This document shows positions 1 through 8,412 of a stretch of 64,000 nucleotides of DNA, piece by piece. Origin of the DNA: Arthrobacter methylotrophus (lineage in GTDB: Bacteria; Actinomycetota; Actinomycetes; Actinomycetales; Micrococcaceae); the NCBI RefSeq assembly GCF_039539965.1, contig NZ_BAABED010000001.1:1302001-1366000 (forward strand), read 5' to 3'. Position 1 is the first letter of the stretch. Each line of letters begins with the position of its first letter. The notes beneath the pieces are model-generated. The model did no database searches. It was not told the DNA's origin and worked only from the letters and a program-made list of their open reading frames with translations. Both the position numbers and the translations under genes were made by a program.

Positions 1-331
1 GCGGGGTGGTGGGTAACGCCCACTCGGGGTAACCCGCAGGCCAGTGCCACAGAAAACAGACCGCCCGCGTCTGCTTGTGCCAGCACAAGCAGACAGCAGG
101 TAAGGGTGAAACGGTGGTGTAAGAGACCACCAGCTCCTTGGGTGACCAAGGAGGCTAGGTAAACCCCACCCGGAGCAAGGCCAGACAGGGCACGATCGAG
201 GGCTGCTCGCCCGAGTGTCCGGGTAGGCCGCTGGAGGGCGTCGGCAACGGCGTTCGTAGATGGATGGTCGCCACTCCTTCGCCGGCAACGGCGCGGGAGG
301 ACAGAACCCGGCGTATCGGTCAACCCATCCC
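1..331 (+). ncRNA. rnpB: RNase P RNA (3' part; 5' end lies outside the window)
   Basis: Catalytic RNA of RNase P, which trims the 5' leaders of tRNA precursors. The window opens inside the gene. Recognisable bacterial type A elements are the AGTGCCACAGAAAACAGACC segment near 43-62, the GGGTGAAACGGTGGTGTAAGAG segment near 103-125, the AGGCTAGGTAAACCCCACCC segment near 151-170 followed by GGAGCAAGGCCAGACAGG, and the 3' GGACAGAACCCGGCGTATCGG segment near 299-319. The 3' end is placed by similarity to the usual end and may be off by a few bases. Open frames overlapping this region are not coding. Confidence 0.93.
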
Positions 332-419
332 TCAGCCTTGTGTGAGTGAATTCACGCATTCCGGCCACCAATGCCTCGTGTGCCAGACCTTAGAATGGAC
401 ACTGAACGTAGAGGTTCCA

Positions 420-456
420 CCGCCGGTTCTGCGTTCGCAGCCGGCGGTTTTCCTTT
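420..456 (+). terminator. Rho-independent terminator, probably of rnpB
   Basis: CCGCCGG (420-426) pairs with CCGGCGG (441-447); an inner CTGCG/CGCAG stem extends the hairpin, and TTTTCCTTT follows. It lies about 90 bases after the RNase P RNA and upstream of gap, so it should separate the two transcripts. Confidence 0.75.
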
Positions 457-576
457 GCATCGTTCGAGGTATCCGGGCAGACCGAAGTCCCGCCGATACC
501 AGTGCCGCAGGATTACTCCGGGCGGCCGCCATCTACTTACGAGGACGTATGTAGCTGACCCTAGGAAGGTAGTTCT

Positions 577-2073
577 GTGAGCCAGTCGTCAGATTCTTGT
601 CTTGATACGTGGATGGGCCGGGAAGCGTTGGCTGAGGCCATGATTCCGGTGATTGGCCGGTTGTACCGGGAAAACAATGTGGTGACGAGCATCCATGGGC
701 GCAGCCTGATCAACAAGTCCACGATGAGCATCTTGAAGGCGCACCGTTTCGCGCGTCGGATGAGCAAGGAAGAGCTGCTGCTCGAGGAGACGGCGCCGTT
801 GTTGAACATCCTGGCGGGGCTGGAGCTCGGGGCCGCGGCGATTGATATTGCGCGGTTGAACGAGAAGTTCAAGTCCGACGGCGGTGGCCTGGCTTTGGAG
901 GAATTCCTCCGGGCCGAGCTGGCCGGGGTTCTCGGGCGTCGGGGCGCGGACGACCGGAGCAGTACGGATGTGGTGCTGTATGGTTTCGGGCGCATCGGCC
1001 GGCTCCTGGCCCGGCTCCTGATTGAGAAGGCCGGCGGCGGGCATGGCCTGCGCCTGCGCGCGATCGTGGTGCGCAAGGGCGCCGAGAACGATCTCGTCAA
1101 GCGCGCGAGCCTGCTGCGCCGGGATTCGGTGCATGGTTCCTTCGAAGGCACCATCCGCGTGGACGAGGCCGCCAACACGATCACGGCCAACGGGGTGCAG
1201 ATCCAGGTTATCTACTCGGAGAACCCTTCCACTGTCGATTACACGGCCTACGGCATCAAGGATGCTTTGGTGGTGGATAACACGGGCCGGTGGCGCGATG
1301 CCGAGGGCCTGTCCCAGCACCTGCGCAGCAAGGGCGTGGCACGGGTGTTGCTCACGGCTCCGGGCAAGGGTGAGCTGAAAAACATCGTTCATGGCATCAA
1401 CCATTCCTCGATTCTGGACTCGGACAGGATCGTCACCGCGGCGTCGTGCACCACGAACGCGATCACCCCGGTGCTGAAGGCACTCAACGACAAGTTCGGC
1501 GTCATCCACGGGCACGTGGAGACCGTGCACTCGTTCACGAACGATCAGAACCTGATCGATAACTTCCACAAGGGCGACCGGCGCGGGCGTTCGGCGGCCC
1601 TGAACATGGTCATCACCGAAACGGGTGCGGCCAAGGCCGTGGCCAAGGCCCTGCCCGAGCTGCAGGGCAAGCTGACCGGCAACGCGATCCGGGTGCCGAC
1701 CCCGGATGTGTCGATGGCCATTTTGAACCTGAGCCTGGAGACGGGGACCACGAAGGAGGAAGTGAACAACTACCTTCGCGAGATGTCATTGCACTCGGAG
1801 CTACGCAAGCAGATCGACTTCATCGATTCGCCCGAGGTTGTCTCCACGGACTTCGTGGGCTCCCGCCGTGCGGGCATCGTGGATGGCCTGGCCACCATCG
1901 CCAACGACAAGAACCTCGTGGTCTATGTCTGGTACGACAACGAATTCGGCTACTCCTGCCAGGTAGTGCGCGTCATGGAAGAAATGGCCGGCGTGAACCC
2001 GCCGTCGTTCCCGGCGAAGAGCGTCGCTCTCGGCACGGATTCCGACACCGCGTTGGCGACCGCCGGCGTCTAG
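577..2073 (+). CDS. gap: glyceraldehyde-3-phosphate dehydrogenase, long GapB type
   Basis: Interconverts glyceraldehyde 3-phosphate and 1,3-bisphosphoglycerate in the cytoplasm. The protein is 498 residues against about 335 for standard GAPDH; the extra length is an N-terminal extension of roughly 130 residues. The Rossmann motif GFGRIGR begins near residue 136 and the catalytic cysteine is in SCTTN near residue 291. Long forms of this kind (C. glutamicum GapB type) are known as NADP-tolerant and gluconeogenic; that role is inferred here from architecture only. The GTG start follows AGGAAGG at suitable spacing. The stop codon sits in the first copy of a 21-bp direct repeat. Confidence 0.93.
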   Translation: MSQSSDSCLDTWMGREALAEAMIPVIGRLYRENNVVTSIHGRSLINKSTMSILKAHRFARRMSKEELLLEETAPLLNILAGLELGAAAIDIARLNEKFKSDGGGLALEEFLRAELAGVLGRRGADDRSSTDVVLYGFGRIGRLLARLLIEKAGGGHGLRLRAIVVRKGAENDLVKRASLLRRDSVHGSFEGTIRVDEAANTITANGVQIQVIYSENPSTVDYTAYGIKDALVVDNTGRWRDAEGLSQHLRSKGVARVLLTAPGKGELKNIVHGINHSSILDSDRIVTAASCTTNAITPVLKALNDKFGVIHGHVETVHSFTNDQNLIDNFHKGDRRGRSAALNMVITETGAAKAVAKALPELQGKLTGNAIRVPTPDVSMAILNLSLETGTTKEEVNNYLREMSLHSELRKQIDFIDSPEVVSTDFVGSRRAGIVDGLATIANDKNLVVYVWYDNEFGYSCQVVRVMEEMAGVNPPSFPAKSVALGTDSDTALATAGV

Positions 2074-2111
2074 CCGATTCTGGACTGCGTCTAGCCGATT
2101 CCGGACTGCGT
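2070..2111 (+). repeat. 21-bp direct duplication across the gap stop codon
   Basis: Two adjacent 21-base units, 2070-2090 and 2091-2111, differ at one position (T or C in GATTCTGG/GATTCCGG). The first unit contains the gap stop TAG and the second repeats it in the same phase (CTAGCC). It looks like a recent slippage or duplication event in the 3' untranslated region. Confidence 0.85.
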
Positions 2112-2180
2112 CAGGAAATTCACAGGGTTTTCCCGGCTGATGCGTTGGTATCAGTCGGGAAACCTGACCAGAATGGACGC

Positions 2181-2390
2181 ATGGAACGCGAAACGATTCT
2201 GGAACATGAAACCACCTTGGAACACGCATTGGACCTAGCGCGCTCCAATCATAAGGAGGCCCTGCGCCTGCTCGCTGAAGCCAAGACGGCGTTCGCCGCT
2301 GGCGAGATCGTCGAGGACCGGGTCATTCAGCTGGAGTCGCTCCTGGAGCTGGCGGCCGAAGACCTGCATCGGGTCACCAAGGAGCAGTAG
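2181..2390 (+). CDS. small hypothetical coiled-coil-like protein
   Basis: A 69-residue charged protein, rich in Glu, Leu and Ala and predicted all-helical from heptad-like Leu spacing. It has no signal peptide or membrane segment. ATG 2181 is preferred to the in-frame TTG at 2145, but no strong ribosome-binding site is visible at either. It has the same strand as gap and lies 107 bases downstream. The product is not recognised. Actinobacterial genomes often carry short helical proteins of this kind, so it is kept as a probable gene. Confidence 0.6.
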   Translation: MERETILEHETTLEHALDLARSNHKEALRLLAEAKTAFAAGEIVEDRVIQLESLLELAAEDLHRVTKEQ

Positions 2391-2544
2391 CCCGTCTCAC
2401 TCAGCGCCCTGAGCGGGCGGGTTGGTCCCGCGTTGTGATTATTCACATAGTGACCTGTCCTCCCCACTGTGGATATCGGCATTGGCTGTCGCTGCCCTGA
2501 ATTAGTCTCGAGGGACGTAGTCTTCGCCGAAAGGACGCAATCCC

Positions 2545-3342
2545 TTGAGCACCACTTGGGCCGCCTATCGACGCGCCCGCCGCCAGTCTCGTCAGGCTTG
2601 GGTGCTCCTGTTCCTCTTAGTCGCGGCTGGCGTTGCCGGCATTGCGTGGTTCTTCACCAGCGGCCAGTTCGCCATGGCCGAAGCCCCCGGTAATGGACCC
2701 ACGGAGGCTCCCGTCTTCGACTCGAGCTGGATGAGGCCGGTGGAGTCCGTACAGCCCGTTCCCGTCGGTTCAGCCGCTGATGTCCTCGAAGCGCTTTCCG
2801 TGAAGGGACGCGCTGCCAACGACGACTACGACCGTAAGCAATTCGGCCAGGCTTGGCTCGACGTCGACCGTAACGGCTGCGATACCCGAAACGACATCCT
2901 CCGGCGGGACCTAACGTCGGTGGAGTTCACCGCGGGTTCCAAGTGCAAGGTTGCGTCCGGGCAACTCCGCGAGCCCTATGCGGGCGAGGACATCCATTTC
3001 CGCAGGGGATCGGAAAGCAGCAGTGCCGTACAGATTGACCACGTGGTGGCCCTTGCCGATGCTTGGCAGAAGGGTGCCAAGCACCTCACGGCGAAACAAC
3101 GCCAGAGTCTCGCCAATGACCCCTTGAACCTCATTGCCGTTGACGGCCCCGCCAACGTAAAGAAGAGCGCGAGCGACGCCGCCAGCTGGCTGCCTGCGAA
3201 CAAGGGCTTTCGTTGCCACTATGTGGCGCGGCAGATTTCCGTCAAGGCTGCGTACCTGCTCTGGATCACCCAAGCGGAGAAGGACGCCATGAAGCGTGTC
3301 CTAGGCTCGTGCCCGGGCCAGCAGACCATCAGGGCGATGTGA
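2545..3342 (+). CDS. secreted or membrane-tethered HNH endonuclease family protein (DUF1524-like)
   Basis: 265 residues. A hydrophobic stretch at about residues 19-38 is a signal anchor. The C-terminal two thirds resemble secreted HNH (DUF1524/GmrSD C-terminal-type) proteins of actinobacteria: IDHVVALADAW supplies the central His, NDPLNLIAV follows, and NVKKSASDAASWLP and the C-terminal FRCHYVARQ segment match the family layout. Cysteines at CDTR, SKCK, FRCH and GSCPG suggest extracytoplasmic disulfides. TTG is taken as start because AAGGA (2531-2535) lies nine bases before it. The substrate is unknown; nutrient nuclease or competence-related roles are possible. Confidence 0.82.
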   Translation: MSTTWAAYRRARRQSRQAWVLLFLLVAAGVAGIAWFFTSGQFAMAEAPGNGPTEAPVFDSSWMRPVESVQPVPVGSAADVLEALSVKGRAANDDYDRKQFGQAWLDVDRNGCDTRNDILRRDLTSVEFTAGSKCKVASGQLREPYAGEDIHFRRGSESSSAVQIDHVVALADAWQKGAKHLTAKQRQSLANDPLNLIAVDGPANVKKSASDAASWLPANKGFRCHYVARQISVKAAYLLWITQAEKDAMKRVLGSCPGQQTIRAM

Positions 3343-3398
3343 CGGGGCGAGTGTCGCAGGGACGGGCCGGACAGCAATAGCGCGGTCCGCGTCTCCAA

Positions 3399-3971
3399 TC
3401 AGTGTCCGAAAGGGTCTGGGTCGACGCCCGGCATCCAGCTCAGGCCCGGCACTCCCCAGCCGTTCTTCTTGGCCTGCCTCATGGCCTTCTTGGCGTAGCG
3501 GTCGATGAGACGGTCCACATAAAGCTTGCCGTCCAGATGGTCGAATTCGTGTTGCATGACCCTCGCGAACCAGCCAGTGGCCACGAAATCCACCGGCTTG
3601 CCCTCGCCGTCGAAGCCTTGTACGCGGGCCCACTCCGCCCTCTGCAGCGGGTAGTGCTCCCCGGGGAAGGACAGGCAGCCTTCGACGTCTTCCTCCGGGT
3701 CAGGAAGAGACCCGGGGATTTTTGACAGTGTCAGGACCGGGTTCACGAGCACCCCTTCGTCCGGTGCGTCGTCGTCATTGGGGTATTTGTAGACGAAGAG
3801 CCGCTTGCCAACTCCCACCTGGGGTGCTGCCAGGCCAACGCCGTTGGCGGCTTCGTTCGTCTCGAACATGTCGGCAATCAAGGTGCGCAGTTCGTCGTCG
3901 AACACTTCAACCTCGGCCGCCCGGCGGTGAAGCACGGGCTCGCCCCAGATCGTGACTGGCAGAACGGTCAT
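3399..3971 (-). CDS. def: peptide deformylase
   Basis: Removes the N-formyl group from nascent proteins before methionine aminopeptidase acts. 190 residues with the three family motifs in order: GVGLAAPQVG, EGCLSFPG (metal-binding Cys) and HEFDHLDG (HExxH metal-binding helix). The ATG at 3971 starts the conserved sequence MTVLPVTIWG; longer in-frame readings run into the tRNA-His gene and are rejected. The C-terminal tail after the HEFDH helix is longer than in E. coli, as in other actinobacterial enzymes. It is convergent with the HNH gene. map lies 7 kb away. Confidence 0.96.
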   Translation of the reverse strand: MTVLPVTIWGEPVLHRRAAEVEVFDDELRTLIADMFETNEAANGVGLAAPQVGVGKRLFVYKYPNDDDAPDEGVLVNPVLTLSKIPGSLPDPEEDVEGCLSFPGEHYPLQRAEWARVQGFDGEGKPVDFVATGWFARVMQHEFDHLDGKLYVDRLIDRYAKKAMRQAKKNGWGVPGLSWMPGVDPDPFGH

Positions 3972-4093
3972 GTCAAGTGTTCCTCTGGTTCTCTGGCCTG
4001 GAAGGCCGGAATCGGCCGGGACAAAGCAAAGGCCGCACTGGATAACCAGTACGGCCTTTGGCTGCGATCGACGAACTTCACCGATCTCATGAG

Positions 4094-4167
4094 GGTGAGC
4101 GACGGGGGTTGAACCCGCGACCTCCTGGACCACAACCAGGCGCTCTGCCAACTGAGCTACGCCCACC
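4094..4167 (-). tRNA. tRNA-His (anticodon GTG)
   Basis: Read on the minus strand it folds as a cloverleaf. The acceptor GTGGGCG pairs with CGCTCAC, with the extra 5' G (G-1) opposite C73 that marks tRNA-His. The anticodon arm CCTGG-TTGTGGT-CCAGG carries GTG, and the T arm has GGTTCAACC. The 3' CCA is not encoded. Confidence 0.95.
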
Positions 4168-4297
4168 ATGTGCCTCTTGATGCTTCCGGAGTGACCCGCA
4201 AGCTGCGGAGGCAACGACAAAAACTATACCCCGTCTTGAGGGGTGGTTTCGCCAGTTTCGACGGTTTGGGTCAAATTTCCCTAAAAGGTGCTGCAGA

Positions 4298-4924
4298 TCA
4301 CGTGCCGGGGGGAGCTTCCGGGCCGGCTGTAACTTGCTTGGAAATCCGCTGCGCCGTTGCTGTGTCCGGTCCTGGCGCCGGGACGAAGACCGCCTCGCGG
4401 TAGTACCGAAGCTCGTCGATCGAGTCCTTGATATCGCCGAGGGCGCGGTGGCCACCATGTTTTGCAGGTGACTGGAAATACGCGCGCGGGAACCAGCGGC
4501 GCGAGAGTTCCTTGATGGTGCTGACATCGATGACCCGGTAGTGAAGGTGCTCGACGATGTTGGGCATATCACGCGCGAGGAACATCCGGTCGGTTCCAAC
4601 CGAGTTTCCGCCAAGTGGCGCCTTCTTGGGGTCGGGTACCCACTTCTCGATGTACTCAAGGACGATTGCTTCAGCTTCCGCCATGGTCTTGCCATGAGGG
4701 AGTTCGTCCAGGAGCTTCGAACGGGTGTGCATGTCGCGGACGAAGTCGTTCATCTGCTCAAGGGCGGCGTCAACAGGCTTGATGACGACATCGACGCCGT
4801 CACCGAGAATGTTGAGGTCCGAATCGGTGACCAAAGCCGCAACCTCGATCAGGGCGTCGTTTTCAAGGTCCAGGCCGGTCATCTCACAGTCGATCCAGAC
4901 GATGCGTTCATTAGTAATAGGCAC
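4298..4924 (-). CDS. orn: oligoribonuclease
   Basis: 3'-5' exoribonuclease of the DEDDh family that degrades 2-5 nt RNA fragments and pGpG. 208 residues. IVWIDCEMTGLD (Exo I, Asp and Glu), the conserved TRSKLLDELP region, the Exo II region around GNSVGTDRMFLARDMP, and HRALGDIKDSIDELRYY (Exo III with His and Asp) are all present. A Pro/Ala-rich tail of about 30 residues follows. The start is GTG at 4924 (MPITNERIVW). It is divergent from the MptB gene at 5076 and sits upstream of tRNA-His in the same direction. Confidence 0.95.
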   Translation of the reverse strand: MPITNERIVWIDCEMTGLDLENDALIEVAALVTDSDLNILGDGVDVVIKPVDAALEQMNDFVRDMHTRSKLLDELPHGKTMAEAEAIVLEYIEKWVPDPKKAPLGGNSVGTDRMFLARDMPNIVEHLHYRVIDVSTIKELSRRWFPRAYFQSPAKHGGHRALGDIKDSIDELRYYREAVFVPAPGPDTATAQRISKQVTAGPEAPPGT

Positions 4925-5075
4925 CTGCCAAGCCTACCGTTCGGCTGTGTGGGAAGCGTGGCGGAGCGCCCGATTGCGCGTCTGCGGCGGACTCCGGCTG
5001 GTAAACTGGGCCGTTGTCGAGCGGTTGTTGCCTGCCTCGACGAGCTGGACCAATGTACTTAGGGACTGGAATATC

Positions 5076-6692
5076 ATGACGGCAGGCGGATCGGGCGTGG
5101 GCACCTCAAACAGCCGGGATGAGGCAAAGGAACCCGCGGTGCCGTCGGAGAGGATCGCCGCAGGCGCCCATTTTCCCAGTGCTGCGGGCATCGGTTCACC
5201 CAGGGTCAAGGCCTACGTGGCCATCTGGCAAGGATTCATCGGCTCTCTCATGATCTTCGTCGGTTCGATCGGCGCGGGCTGGATCGCCAACGGATCGCCG
5301 ATGATCCGACACCCGCTTGTCATCGCCCTGCGCACGGAGGGCTGGGGCGTTACGACTTCCACCATCCTGTTGACTGCCGGCGCCATGCTCTTGGTCAGGT
5401 CTTGGTTGAGGCTAGGTCAAAGGCTCAAGGACTGGGGCCCGGGCTCGGTCCGATCGGTGGTTGTCGCAGTTGCGGCGTGGGCGGCGCCCATGATGTTCGC
5501 CGTGCCTATCTATTCGCGCGACGTGTACGCCTACACCGGCCAGGGAAGGCTGGTCCTTGAAGGCCAGAACCCCTACACAGCAGGCATATCCTCGCTCAGC
5601 AACTGGTTTGCCCTCGGAGCGGACCCCGCCTGGGCCGAGGCCAAGACGCCCTACGGACCATACTTCCTATGGCTCGCAAGGTGGGTAGTGGGTATCACTA
5701 ACGCCCAGCCCGATTTTTCCGTCCTGCTCTTTCGTGTCCTGGCGGCAGGGGGAGTGCTGCTTTGCGTGATCTACGTTCCCAAGCTGGCCGAACTGCACGG
5801 AATCAACCCTGGTCGCGCACTGTGGATCGCCGTGGCGAATCCGCTTTTCCTCATCAGCTTTATCGCCAGCGCCCACAACGATGCCCTGCTGGTGGGCCTC
5901 GCGGTGGCAGGAATGTACTTTGCGGCCACCGGGCGCCATATCACCGGTCTTCTCCTCGTCACGGCCTCCATCGGTATCAAACCGATCACAGTGCTTCTCC
6001 TGCCCTTCATCGGCCTGATGTGGGCGGGTCCAGCGGCGAATTGGACCCGCAAGTTCCTCTTCTGGGGCGCGACGGCGGCCATCAGTTTCGGTGTGCTGGC
6101 CGTGAGCGGAATCCCGTACAACCTAGGCTTCGGGTGGGCCTGGGCCATCCTCGATCCCACCCCCGGCTACACGGCATTCTCGCCTTCCGGGTTCCTGAGC
6201 CAACAGGTCGACGTGATCGCAAATCTCTTGGGCTTGCCCGGCGGAACGGTGGCGTCCGGGCTTCGCACGCTCTTGAAGTGGACCGGCATGGCGCTCGTGG
6301 TGGTTCTCATGTTCCGTGGGGACTATTCGCGACTGGTGCGACGCGCGGCTCTGGCGTTCGCCGCCGTCGTCATGCTCGCTCCCATCATCCAGCCTTGGTA
6401 CATCCTGTGGTTCATACCGCTGCTCGCGGTAACCGGCATCCGGGATGACTGGCAGATCAAATGCCTCTATGTCGCCGTCACGTTCTTCGTGGCGTTCGGC
6501 GCGCAGGACCAGCTCTCAGTGCTGTCCTTCGTCGAGTTGAACGTCAAGGCCTCGTCCTTGTCATACGTGGTGGCGGTGGGATTCGCGATCTACCTGATGG
6601 TCCTGGACGTGCATACCCGTAGATTGTTGATCCGGTCCACTCCCGGGGAATTGCTCCGCAGGCTCGAGCAACGGCTCAGGCGTTCCGAATAG
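5076..6692 (+). CDS. MptB-like polyprenol-phosphomannose alpha-1,6-mannosyltransferase, copy 1
   Basis: 538-residue polytopic GT-C fold membrane protein with about a dozen hydrophobic segments. YSRDVYAYTGQGR in the first extracytoplasmic loop supplies the GT-C acidic residue; NPYTAG, TPYGPYF and the C-terminal PIIQPWYILWF are typical of the MptA/MptB family (formerly labelled carotene-biosynthesis-associated membrane protein). By family knowledge it would extend the alpha-1,6-mannan of lipomannan from decaprenyl-phosphomannose on the outer face of the membrane. ATG 5076 follows AGGGACTGGA; a TAAACT -10-like hexamer lies at 5002-5007. It is paralogous to the gene at 8413. Confidence 0.85.
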   Translation: MTAGGSGVGTSNSRDEAKEPAVPSERIAAGAHFPSAAGIGSPRVKAYVAIWQGFIGSLMIFVGSIGAGWIANGSPMIRHPLVIALRTEGWGVTTSTILLTAGAMLLVRSWLRLGQRLKDWGPGSVRSVVVAVAAWAAPMMFAVPIYSRDVYAYTGQGRLVLEGQNPYTAGISSLSNWFALGADPAWAEAKTPYGPYFLWLARWVVGITNAQPDFSVLLFRVLAAGGVLLCVIYVPKLAELHGINPGRALWIAVANPLFLISFIASAHNDALLVGLAVAGMYFAATGRHITGLLLVTASIGIKPITVLLLPFIGLMWAGPAANWTRKFLFWGATAAISFGVLAVSGIPYNLGFGWAWAILDPTPGYTAFSPSGFLSQQVDVIANLLGLPGGTVASGLRTLLKWTGMALVVVLMFRGDYSRLVRRAALAFAAVVMLAPIIQPWYILWFIPLLAVTGIRDDWQIKCLYVAVTFFVAFGAQDQLSVLSFVELNVKASSLSYVVAVGFAIYLMVLDVHTRRLLIRSTPGELLRRLEQRLRRSE

Positions 6693-6811
6693 CGGGTACT
6701 GCGCCGGGCTTTGGACCGCATTCGACTCCGGTGTCGCTGCACGCGTTCCGAAAAGATGACGGCGGGCTGGCCGCACACGCGACCAGCCCGCCAAAGAATC
6801 GAACGGAAGTC

Positions 6812-8167
6812 TCAGATCTCCTTGCCGACACCGGCCGGTTCATTCGCCGTGGTCTTCTTGCCCAAAAGATACAGCCGGCGTACGGACCAGCAGAAGAGCA
6901 CCACGAGCAAGGCATTGCGCACAGTCAAAACCAAGGCCATCCAAGGGTTGTTATGGCTGAGGGCATCGTAGAAGAGGGGGTAGATAAAGTAGGTCGCCAC
7001 AGCAATGGCAATGAGCATGGCTGCGGGGACGCGCCATTCCCTCCGGCTGTGGACGAGTCCGACGGCTACAGCCGGAGCCAGCCAAACCATGAACTGTGGG
7101 GATCCGACCTTGTTGAAGACCACGAAGGCGGTGGCCATGGTCAGGGAGCCAGCCAACAATAGTTCCGTACGGTCAGCCCCACCGCTTCGTTTGCCGTTGT
7201 GCAGGGCCCAAAAAATCAGGGCAGCCACCACGAGCGCGGCCAACACAAGAAGCGGCTGCATCAGTTGTGACATGAACGGTGTTCCCGGGCCGTCCACCTG
7301 CACCGAGTTGATGTCCGTGTTCATGTACATCCGGGCGTCACCGACATGGAGGACCGAGAGCCACAACCAAGGAGTGGTGAAAGTGGCTTCCAGTTGCATG
7401 CCACGATCGCCTTGTTGGGTGAGAAAGTTGAGGAGCTTGGGGAGGGCCCCCACGGCAGCGGCCAGGGCAATCACCACAGCGCTGGTCAGAATACCGGCTG
7501 CAACGACGCGGGTCCTCTCCTTGACTACAGTGAACAAGGAGAGCAGCACGGCAGCCGGCCAGACCTTCATCCAGGTTGCAACACTCAGAAGCGTCGAGGC
7601 TATGAAAGGGTTCGACACCCCGTACGCCAACGCGATCAGTACGATGGGGGCGGTAAATCCATCCACCCGGGCGAATCCCAGCCAGCCCATGATGAAGACG
7701 AACACCAGCCACCACCATGCAGCCGGGATTGCCTCCCTACGCCGTCCCCACCCCGTGAGCTTGGCGATAGCCACGCCGTCGAGCACGGTGATCATGACCA
7801 CCCATAGGAAGAAGAACGGGCCAGGTCCAGCCAACCCGGCGATGGCCATCGGTATCAAGGCCAAGATGGGGTAGACCCATGGACTAGGTCCGCTGCTGAG
7901 GTTTTCATCCCTGAACCCCGCAGAGGTCCATTCCCGATAGATGAAGGTGTCGCTGAACGCTTCTCCATGGAGAGAAATGGTCAAAGCGAACACGAGGAAC
8001 ACCAAATGCACCACGCAGAAGGCCGCCAGCAGGCCTTTGGGGGTATTGAGCTTCGCCTCCCAGGAAGCTGGAAGAACACGATGACGGAACCGTGTGAGCG
8101 CGCTGAAGAATGAGTCCGTGGAAATGGGAGGATCCTTGTCGTAGTAATCGTCACAGGGGCACCGCAA
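6812..8167 (-). CDS. GT87-family (DUF2029) membrane glycosyltransferase
   Basis: 451-residue polytopic protein with about ten membrane segments. An N-terminal loop containing SDTFIYREW after the first segment resembles the acidic-residue loop of GT-C mannosyltransferases, and FARVDGF, WMKVWPAA and KVGSPQFMVWLAPA are typical of GT87/DUF2029 proteins such as the mycobacterial PimE-like group. It lies head-to-tail opposite two MptB paralogues, which suggests a shared lipoglycan pathway. An in-frame stop lies two codons upstream of TTG 8167 and no ATG or GTG occurs before the first membrane segment, so TTG is the likely start. Confidence 0.75.
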   Translation of the reverse strand: MRCPCDDYYDKDPPISTDSFFSALTRFRHRVLPASWEAKLNTPKGLLAAFCVVHLVFLVFALTISLHGEAFSDTFIYREWTSAGFRDENLSSGPSPWVYPILALIPMAIAGLAGPGPFFFLWVVMITVLDGVAIAKLTGWGRRREAIPAAWWWLVFVFIMGWLGFARVDGFTAPIVLIALAYGVSNPFIASTLLSVATWMKVWPAAVLLSLFTVVKERTRVVAAGILTSAVVIALAAAVGALPKLLNFLTQQGDRGMQLEATFTTPWLWLSVLHVGDARMYMNTDINSVQVDGPGTPFMSQLMQPLLVLAALVVAALIFWALHNGKRSGGADRTELLLAGSLTMATAFVVFNKVGSPQFMVWLAPAVAVGLVHSRREWRVPAAMLIAIAVATYFIYPLFYDALSHNNPWMALVLTVRNALLVVLFCWSVRRLYLLGKKTTANEPAGVGKEI

Positions 8168-8412
8168 GCCTTAGCGGTACCGGCCACTGCAGACAACACC
8201 GGTTCCGTCCAATCTCATGGCGGAACAGCATGGCTGGGGGTCTTCGGCATCGACATAAGGCCCGTTCCATCCTATCTCAGGCCACTTTCGCAGGCCGACC
8301 CGTGGGCTGCAGACTCCCGGGAGGCTGCGGGCGACGATGCTAGAGTTGCAATAATCCATGGCAGCCGGCGAATCCATTTTGGCCGGGAGGCGGCAGGGAA
8401 CCGGACAGGATT

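Noticed and set aside
264..554. Open frame overlapping the end of RNase P RNA
   Set aside because: It covers a structural RNA and its terminator, has no ribosome-binding site and no protein-like composition.
589..1569. Long minus-strand frame opposite gap
   Set aside because: Mirror frame of a GC-rich gene; the plus strand has the conserved GAPDH protein.
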